NCBI GenBank assembly: GCA_018806985.1
Contig: JADANN010000183.1
Coordinates: 496,001-560,000, forward strand
Direction: 5' to 3'
Source: Angiostrongylus vasorum
Taxonomy: Eukaryota; Nematoda; Chromadorea; Rhabditida; Metastrongylidae
Length of the DNA: 64,000 nt
Of this stretch, positions 57,033 through 64,000 are shown in pieces. The notes under the pieces are model-generated. The model had not been told where the DNA came from, ran no database searches, and was given only the letters and a program-made list of their open reading frames with translations. A program made the translations under genes and the position numbers. Positions within the stretch are counted from its first letter, which is position 1, and each line of letters begins with the position of its first letter.

Positions 57033-57954
57033 CACAGCCTCTTTTAGCCTTCACGTATGGAACAATAATTGAGAAATGGTGCCCCACTAAAATAGCTTTT
57101 GTTCCCACACTATACTGCACTACTGTTAGTTACTTCACCTCTTAAATATCAAGTTACTAATTGAGTCACTTGCACTGTTTTTGGCGATAGGATAGCCAAT
57201 GATAATTCGCCGTCGTAAACAGTGGGATAGGTTTGTTCTCAGCCGGACTATCGTACTAGGATGCCCATCTTCTAATGTGCAGTGATTATAGCATAGAAAT
57301 GAGCATTGTTCTGTACATGCTGGTCGACATCCGAAGAGATCCTTGACTAAGTGGAAAAATAAAAGGCTTGGGAATAAATGGGTTTGAAAATCAGTAACAG
57401 TGCTTATATACATTTACTTATGGATCCTATGGCACTTTAGAAGTTGTATGAAGATTGAGATCACAAACTACCTACAAAGTGTAATGTGAATATGAAGAGA
57501 TTATAGGAATGCCGTACAAAAGCACTGCTATTCGCATGAAACTGGTCGAGCATTTAAATCATAGGCAAGGACGGAAGAGTGCTGTGGTCATACGAAATCG
57601 GTTAATAAGACACCGAAGTGGATCTGTAGCTAAATTGCAAGTATTTCGTAAAACAGTAGATAAGAATAGCGTTTATTGGAAGAACACATAGCTAAAACAG
57701 GGAAAATTGGGACTCTGTAAGGAAACAAAGAGTATTCTCTATGATGAAACAAAACAAGACGAATATGAAGCGTCGTTGCAAGAAGTTCTCGTTTTTGCGA
57801 TTTCGAAACGGTCGTCTAAATACCCATAAGATTTCATTGACTACCGGAAATCACGATGTTATAATTAGTCATAGTTACTTATTTAAAGTGTTCCTCATCT
57901 GATCAATCCAAAACGGTTTCTTCCTAGGTTCTAGCCTTTCAAGCCAAATTGCAC
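57033..57954. other. 3' flank of PHYH, otherwise unassigned
   Basis: Just after the stop there is 'aacaataattgag', a weak polyadenylation candidate at 57062. On the minus strand near 57283-57336 a frame contains four C-x3-C steps ('CRPACTEQCSFLCYNHC'). The + frame at 57509-57691 is unrecognised. Confidence 0.3.
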
Positions 57955-58515
57955 CTTAGCCCAACTCCTATTTAAAGCCATATGAAGGCATGAAATGTGT
58001 AGAAGCAGGTTATACCGTTCGTTCTAGCTGTTGAATATGAATGGAGACTTTGAAACCGTAGCTTTTCGATGAAATTTCTTGGATATTTCCGAAATGAGCT
58101 AAACTTAGCTCAAACATTTATTCAGTTGAAACATTTTCTACCTACCGTCTATTGGAAATATCAGAGTGGTTCTGCACTGAACGCACTGCTTTCGAGTGAA
58201 AACTGGACTATGTGGCGATATACGACCACATAATTCAATGAATGGATTCTTTCATGTTGTATTAAAACAATTTTCAAACCGACTGTCATTTAACTTCGGT
58301 AGTAGAATAATCAACATGTCTTTAAATTGTTGAGCTTACACGATTTTGCTAAGCACATTCATTTCGACTAACGGTTCAACGTCTTCTTCAATCACTAAAG
58401 TTACGACACGATGATTGAACCAAGTATGACGCTGTTGAAAGTGACAATTACCGCTTAGTGGTCTAATAACCACTGTTGTCCGTCACGATTTTATAGCACG
58501 AGTGGTATCAAAGTT
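57955..58515. repeat. Dispersed repeat H, copy 2
   Basis: Diverged counterpart of 15378-15785, with about 130 bp more in the middle. Shared blocks are 'tattggaaatatcagagtgg' and 'tagtggtctaataaccac'. Confidence 0.6.
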
Positions 58516-59084
58516 GAAAAGTGCTGAGGTGTGGGTATTGTCCTCGTATTTCAGATGTAGTTGCACATGAACTGAACGGCCACGAGGGGGGAACTTTGTA
58601 TCCTTGGCATTGGTGAAGCTTTACTTCTTGTTCTCTTTTTACACTTATCGCAACTTATCCCAAGCGGATTATCATCCCTCCATTCTTCTACGTAGCTTTT
58701 CTGTCAAAAAAGAAAACGTTTGCCAATCAATTCGTAGTCAAAAAAGGCTCTCGACGACTTCATCGACTAGAACTAGAGTGCAATGCTTTATCTTAAAACA
58801 GACTTTCTTTTGACCTCAGCATAATTGCTCACTATAGTAACAAATAGTCAAAACACAGTTTATTGCAAAAAAAACGCATTTAAGAAATCAACATGGTTGT
58901 TCTTTGCATTCTTGTTGAGCAAACACGAGGTGTTGTCGGATTTCGTCTTCCTTAGAGCCTGGAAAGGTCAAGTTGACCCGCAATCTACCCAGCCAAACAC
59001 TTCCATAACAAACAGAGAAAATGCTAAACCAAGGTTTCAATCACATGGTTGTGAGTCATCACGAGTGCCGTGCTTGTTCCATGT
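58516..59084. other. Unassigned
   Basis: No gene recognised. The 126-codon + frame at 58825-59205 runs into the SINE-C body and is not credible. Confidence 0.3.
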
Positions 59085-59320
59085 CGCACCGGGCTCACCA
59101 AGCCTCTTATCTCTCCAGTATCGAGAAGTTGGTACTGCAGTTGTTGGAAAAAAAATCACTCTCTGCAATGCAAGTAAGAACACTCTAACCCGGTTATCTA
59201 TCTAACGCATTCAAGATGAAAGGAAAATTCTTAAGCAGTAGCGGAAGCCACAAGTAAAATTTTGAAGACCTTCGTAGATGACGGATGCAAGGGAACGAAT
59301 CGAATGTGGTCACAAATTAT
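59085..59320 (+). mobile_element. SINE-C, 5' truncated
   Basis: Starts in the body at 'ggctcaccaagcctcttat', then 'agaagttggtactgcagttg', 'cactctctgcaatgcaagta' and 'gatgacggatgcaagggaac'. The tRNA-like head is missing. Confidence 0.65.
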
Positions 59321-59449
59321 AATATCTGGGCTTCATAATATCAGCATTTTATATTGGTAGAGTAATATATCTCCAATGTTATTGGCGCGAATCTGCAGGT
59401 TATAAAGGACTCAACTTAATCGAATTTAAAAAATTTACTTTAACCTTAG

Positions 59450-60165
59450 CTATGTTGGCAAAAAGTTGACAGCGGCCGTTATTTTCGTTCCCTGTTACTG
59501 GAAGCCTTTTAGTATTGGAACGTAGAGATTGAAAGCTTTCCTGCTGTTTCCGCTGTGATGATGCCCTACAATACACTGGGTGCCGTAGCCCACCTACAAT
59601 AAAGTTTCGTTAGGTTGAGCAGAGTTTCATGGGTGTTGACTCAACTGCTAGTGAAGCTAAACGTGAACAACAGATAGAAAAACTATTTATGCTCTGGTAT
59701 TTAAGCAGTAAAGCAAATACATTAGCACATTCAGATGTTCGAATTTTCTAGACGCATTACCGAAGTAGTACTATTATATCACGACCAACAACGAAATTTT
59801 TTGCTCATATCACCTATAAAAACAATATAACCCAAACTTTCACCCAAAAAAGCACTTCAGAGGCAGAGCTTATAGAACAAGTCGACTAGTAACGGCTAAT
59901 CCCTCAGAAAGAACTAACCATATATGTCTCTCATAGCAACTGTCCTCAACCTTCCCGGAATGAGTGGCACCTGTAGGTGACATTGTGAACTAGGGCGGAG
60001 TGGCCTGTAAGAACAGGTCTCATTTTTTCTCAGGCAGCTTATTTTGACACATAGACCAATTGTTTTAAACTTTTCTTTATCAATTGATGTCTTTTAGAAA
60101 ACAAATATTGTATTGAGCGTTGTTAAAGAAAAGCTCTACTGTGCACTTAGAAATACATGAAGATT
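59450..60165 (+). repeat. Diverged inverted repeat, left arm
   Basis: The reverse complement aligns with 62545-63250. Examples: 'tttatgctctggtatttaag' against 'ttgaataccagagcataaac', 'gcttatagaac' against 'tttctataagctctgcc', 'ctgtgcacttagaaatac' against 'gtatttctaagtgcacagtg'. Divergence is visible throughout, so it is much older than the 18/26 kb repeat. No coding frame is shared. Confidence 0.75.
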
Positions 60166-60339
60166 TATACATTTTAATACTATATTGTTGCACAGAGGCA
60201 ACAAAAAGCTCCTTCAAGTTACGGAAAAAAAGGCTTTACATATTATGGGTAATAGAACTTGAAGGGATGAAAGCTGCACCATGATAAATAGTCCAATTAT
60301 TTTGTCGCGACCAACTTGCGCTGACTTCTCGACGGAATA

Positions 60340-60717
60340 CTTATTACTTAGATACTTGGCTGGTCCATCCTCACTGTTTGTGAGGTTTTTAGCATAATCT
60401 CCATCTTTTCTTAGTTTTTCCTTGTTTAGCCATTGTGGTTCCCTGGAGTCCCAATGTCAGCCTAGCCAAAGTGTGTCCCACAGTCAGTCGCCGCCCTTGT
60501 TGATCAGAGGGAGATTTGCCTCCATGTTAGTTTGACGCCAAAAAAATGGATAATGGCATTCGTTTACTCGTAGCTAGGCTTCATGATGGAAAGGCGGGAC
60601 TTCTTGTCGGCTTGGGAGACCCTGCTGGGTGGATGAATCCTCTTGCTGCACATCGTAGCTAGACTCGCAGGGAACACCTTCCAGCCATGGTGAGGCGGAA
60701 AACCGTTTGGAGGCCTT
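60340..60717 (-). mobile_element. SINE-A copy 7 with TSD
   Basis: Begins on + with 'cttattacttagatacttgg' (tail) and ends 'gaaaaccgtttggaggcctt'. Flanked by the 9 bp repeat 'gacggaata' at 60331-60339 and 60718-60726. More diverged than copies 1 and 4. Confidence 0.85.
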
Positions 60718-60726
60718 GACGGAATA

Positions 60727-61900
60727 ATCCTTCCGTATTCATCCCATGACTGTTCCTGGCTCTGAAAAAAGCGTGAAAAAAGCAAAAGATGAAGTAGAAG
60801 TATTTATTATTCTTTGCCACCTGCTTACATAGGTTCTCTTGGCTATTTGATGAAGGAACTACACCGAATATTGGGTCACTCTGATAGGCATCAGATGCCT
60901 GCAATAAATTTGGCTAATTTGTTCCCGCCAACCTTATTTCGAGGTGGAGTTGTAAACGAAAAGTGGGAAGGAAAGAAGGAGACATAAATCTGAGATTCTC
61001 AGCCCGTTCTTTTAATTTCATCAACAGTCACGGGATGTACATGGAAGGATTATTGAGGATCCCATGTGTTTCTTTGACGAGCCATGATAACATTTAGTAA
61101 ACAACACTACATTTATACCCACAGAACGAGAGAGAAAAGTGTCTTGTACAATCCTCTTATGTTCGCAACTTATGGAATTACCTATTTGTCGGAAAATACC
61201 CGGAAAATTATTTTTCACTTTCGAAAAAACCAGGATCTCTGTGATGGCTAAGTATAAGGCGTCGTCACCTGCAACAAATCCGGGATTAGGCGTCATAGCG
61301 AGTGTTAATGGATTCCGAGTTATCCACAAAATCACTATCTTCATTAACTACCTTGGCAGCTCGTCGTCCTGTCATAGTGCTATTAAATTTATATAATTCT
61401 CAACTACAAGTTGGCAGCTTCTTTTCCATGTTGTCAGTACAACGTTATCACAGTGAATCACCAAGACGGATGTTTCATAGAGATGTATTAATACGTGTTG
61501 TCCCAATCATCTTATGTGTACAGTCTGTCAATTACTGTCGAATGCTGCAGAGATTGGAGTACTTATTTCAACTGAATCACTGCAATCACCTGGTAATGAC
61601 GAAGTAAGAGGGAAGGGACCAGTAAGAAGTTGAGACTTGTGCAAATTCAATGGCAATATTATGAAACGAGAGGCTACCACGTGGATAACGGGGAATTCGG
61701 CAACATTTTCGCGGCGCCGCCTAATCTTGGGTTTATTTCGCGGACTCAGCGACGCCTTAATTTCGGCCTTATTGGATTGCTGGCTTTTCGAAAAGAATAA
61801 TTTCTTGATAACTAGAGGATTTCGTTAGTTGTAGATAAGAAGCGATTGTAGAGAACCTTTGCTCAACCGTACAATGGCTATGAGCTATATTCATGATTCT
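60727..61900. other. Unassigned
   Basis: No recognised gene. Frames of about 100 codons at 61021-61344 (minus) and 61302-61607 (plus) overlap and lack motifs. Confidence 0.3.
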
Positions 61901-61907
61901 ATTTCCT

Positions 61908-62305
61908 ATATTCCCCCAACGGTTTACCGCTTCATCGAGGCTGGGAGGTGTTCCTGGGCTGTCGGACTGCGATGTTTCAGCGGAGGTATTCACTCCCCTG
62001 GCATGCGTCTCCCAAGTTGAGAAAGAGTCAGGGCGTTTTGCATCTAGGATGTCTAGCTAAGAGTAAATCAATACCAGGATCCACCACCTCCCTGGAATAA
62101 AGTCGCATGGTAGCAAATCTCCTTCTGATCCACAAAGACTGCGACTGTCTGTGGTGGTGAAGACCTGGGGCAGACGTTGGCTAGGCTGACATCGGGATTC
62201 CAGCGAACCACAATGGCTTAACCAGCAAATCTCCGAAAAAATGGTGATTATGCTAGGGCCCGCACAACCAATAAGGACGGGCCGTTTAACTATCAAGTAT
62301 CAAGT
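61908..62305 (+). mobile_element. SINE-A copy 8, full length
   Basis: Starts 'tcccccaacggtttaccgct', ends 'ggccgtttaactatcaagta'+'tcaag'. I could not find a convincing target-site duplication. Opposite orientation to copy 7, 1.2 kb away. Confidence 0.85.
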
Positions 62306-62544
62306 TTTTGCTTTAGATTTAACCACGGTTCATCGTACAAACATATTGCAGTAAGGATTTGGACGTCCTTGGTAGCTTATGAGCCTCTAGTTCAGAAATT
62401 TTTGTACCCGTGCCTTTACATGGTAACCATGATTCACTACGGAAATTAAAATTGGTATGTATGTGTTAATATGTGGGCATGTGTTATGTTAATATAGTGC
62501 CTAGTATATGATTAGTAGTAAAATGTACAAACTTTTTATGTATT

Positions 62545-63250
62545 TCTAAGTGCACAGTGGAGTTTTTCTCGAACAACGCTCAAAACAACATTTGTTTCCA
62601 ACGAGACATCAATTGATAACGAAAAGTTCAGGATGATAACGCTGTGTGTTAAAACTTTTTTAAAATACGATCGGAGAGAAAGTGAGACCCATTGGTGTCT
62701 TATCGGCCACTGCCTCAAGATTGCAATTACACCCACAAGCCCCTCTCATCACTAGTGTGTTAAGGACAGTTCCGACGTGAGACATATATGGTTAATTCTT
62801 TCTTAGGGATAGTGGTTGCCAGCCCACTTTTTCTATAAGCTCTGCCTATGAAGTGCTTCTTGGGTGAAAGATTGAGATACATCGTCTTTTATGCATGATT
62901 TCAGTGAAAAAGTTCAGTGCTGGTGGAAACATCACAGTAATACTTCGGTAATGAGTCTAGAAGATTGTGCTAATGTATTTGCGTCAATGCTTTGAATACC
63001 AGAGCATAAACTGTTTTTTCACTCTTTGGTCACGTTGAGCATCATTAACAATTGAGTCAACACTCATGAAACTCCGCTAAACGGAACGAAAGATTGACGT
63101 AGTCGGACTACGGCACACAATGAAGAGCATACATCATCAGAATGGAAGTGGCAGAAAAGCTTTCCAACTCATAGGCTCTGTTGTGAATTGATTTCCACTC
63201 ACCGAGAGCAGAAATAATGGCCGCTTTTAGCTTCAAGCCAACATATCTAA
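62545..63250 (-). repeat. Diverged inverted repeat, right arm
   Basis: Counterpart of 59450-60165 in reverse complement, 2.4 kb away. The stretch between the arms contains SINE-A copies 7 and 8, themselves in opposite orientations, which makes 59.4-63.3 kb roughly symmetric. Confidence 0.75.
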
Positions 63251-63347
63251 GCCGGAATAAACTTTATTTATTCGATTAACTCTAAAACGTTACAATCTTC
63301 AGATTTTCGCCAAAATACGTCCAAGACCACTTATTTTGTTGAGGTAG

Positions 63348-63720
63348 AATTCTGGCTGGCAGATAGCACAGTGGTAGTGGTGTCTGTCATCATGAGCATG
63401 GTGCTAGTTCGATTCCGCTTCAGGCCTACCAAGCCTCTCATCCCACCGGGGTCGGCAAATTGAAACCGGGCTTGTCCGGGAAAAAAAGTCACTCTCTGCA
63501 GTCCAACTGGGTACACTCCAGCACAGCTATCTCGGGACTCCAGAGAGAATTGCTCGATCCGCATACTTCGACATTCAAGATGAAATGAAAATCCTCAAGC
63601 AGCAACCGAAGCCACACGTAAAATTGTATGATCATCATGGACAATGGATGCGAGGAAACTAATGGAATGTGAGAAGTGTTGGCATCCGTACAGTAGACCT
63701 GGAGACGGGTCATATAAAAA
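63348..63720 (+). mobile_element. SINE-C (tRNA-like), best preserved
   Basis: Head 'agatagcacagtggtagtgg' (box A) and, 35 bp on, 'ggtgctagttcgattccgct', containing the canonical box B GTTCGATTCC. Body 'aagcctctcatcccaccggg', 'gtcactctctgcagtccaac' and 'acaatggatgcgaggaaac', ending 'gacgggtcatataaaaaaat' with an A-rich tail. tRNA-derived but not a tRNA gene: the fold beyond box B does not close. Confidence 0.85.
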
Positions 63721-64000
63721 AATAAAAAAAAATTCTGGCTTTGAGGGATCCAGATGTTGCGCCTTGTCACTTATTTAAGTCAGTGATGGTATTTCGAACA
63801 TGAAAACAATTGATCAATCAGTGATTAGTCCATTAAAACAGGTTATGTCCTCGAATGCACGTTTTTCTTCTGTTTCGGGAAATTGCGCTTAAAACAACCA
63901 TTAGTTTCAAATGACAGCTTTGAAGATCTATGACAACATCGTCAACTACATCTACATCTGTCGTATGAACCACAATGTTGGTGGTTGCTGACATCGCCTA
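63721..64000. other. Unassigned to window end
   Basis: Nothing recognised. Confidence 0.3.

Noticed and set aside
58825..59205. 126-codon frame as a gene
   Set aside because: Runs from unassigned DNA into a SINE-C body; no domain.
63360..63420. Possible tRNA gene (good A and B boxes)
   Set aside because: Same head recurs in several copies with long shared bodies and no closing acceptor stem; it is a SINE.

Overview
This window is eukaryotic nuclear DNA, most likely from a parasitic strongylid (hookworm-like) nematode. Protein-coding signal comes in short exons joined by GT..AG introns with TTTTCAG/TTTTAG-type acceptors. The repeats are RTE-clade LINEs and tRNA-derived SINEs, and there are several copies of an SCP/TAPS (CAP-domain, ASP/venom-allergen-like) gene of the kind amplified in hookworms. 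I see no prokaryotic operons, rRNA, CRISPR array or genuine tRNA gene. The species assignment is inference; the exon structures and repeats are read directly from the sequence.

Host genes. (1) A phytanoyl-CoA 2-hydroxylase (PHYH) gene on + runs from 46.8 to 57.0 kb. All eight exons have compatible phases and the Fe/2-oxoglutarate residues are present. (2) A hAT-transposase-derived gene on + (2.4-7.7 kb) ends in a hAT dimerisation domain; one intron holds a decayed RTE LINE. (3) Four SCP/TAPS copies lie at 13.7-14.0 kb (-, last two exons only), 18.8-19.8 kb (-), 24.4-25.4 kb (+) and 32.5-33.5 kb (+). The middle two are pseudogenes; the last is intact except for one base in its final exon. (4) A broken, unrecognised coding segment on + lies at 17.8-18.5 kb.

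The most striking structure is a very large inverted repeat. Arm 18120-20896 matches arm 23332-26106 (reverse complement), about 2.78 kb each and nearly identical, around a 2.4 kb spacer. Each arm carries one SCP pseudogene, and the outer breakpoint cuts through coding segment (4), so its 3' end is present in both orientations.

Most of the rest is mobile-element DNA. RTE LINE copies: 0.24-1.0 (+), 4.4-7.5 (-), 9.7-13.1 (-), 34.0-37.4 (-), 41.7-44.9 (+) and 50.3-51.8 kb (+). A second LINE family is present as fragments at 0-0.2, 1.3-1.7, 48.8-49.1, 50.0-50.3 and 52.9-55.2 kb. A roughly 395 bp non-autonomous element with a tandem CAAGTRT-like 3' tail (called SINE-A here) occurs eight times; six copies have 9-12 bp target-site duplications. 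Two tRNA-like SINE families (SINE-B, SINE-C) and foldback families fill much of the remaining space. Several stretches of hundreds of bases hold nothing I can name; they are listed as such.
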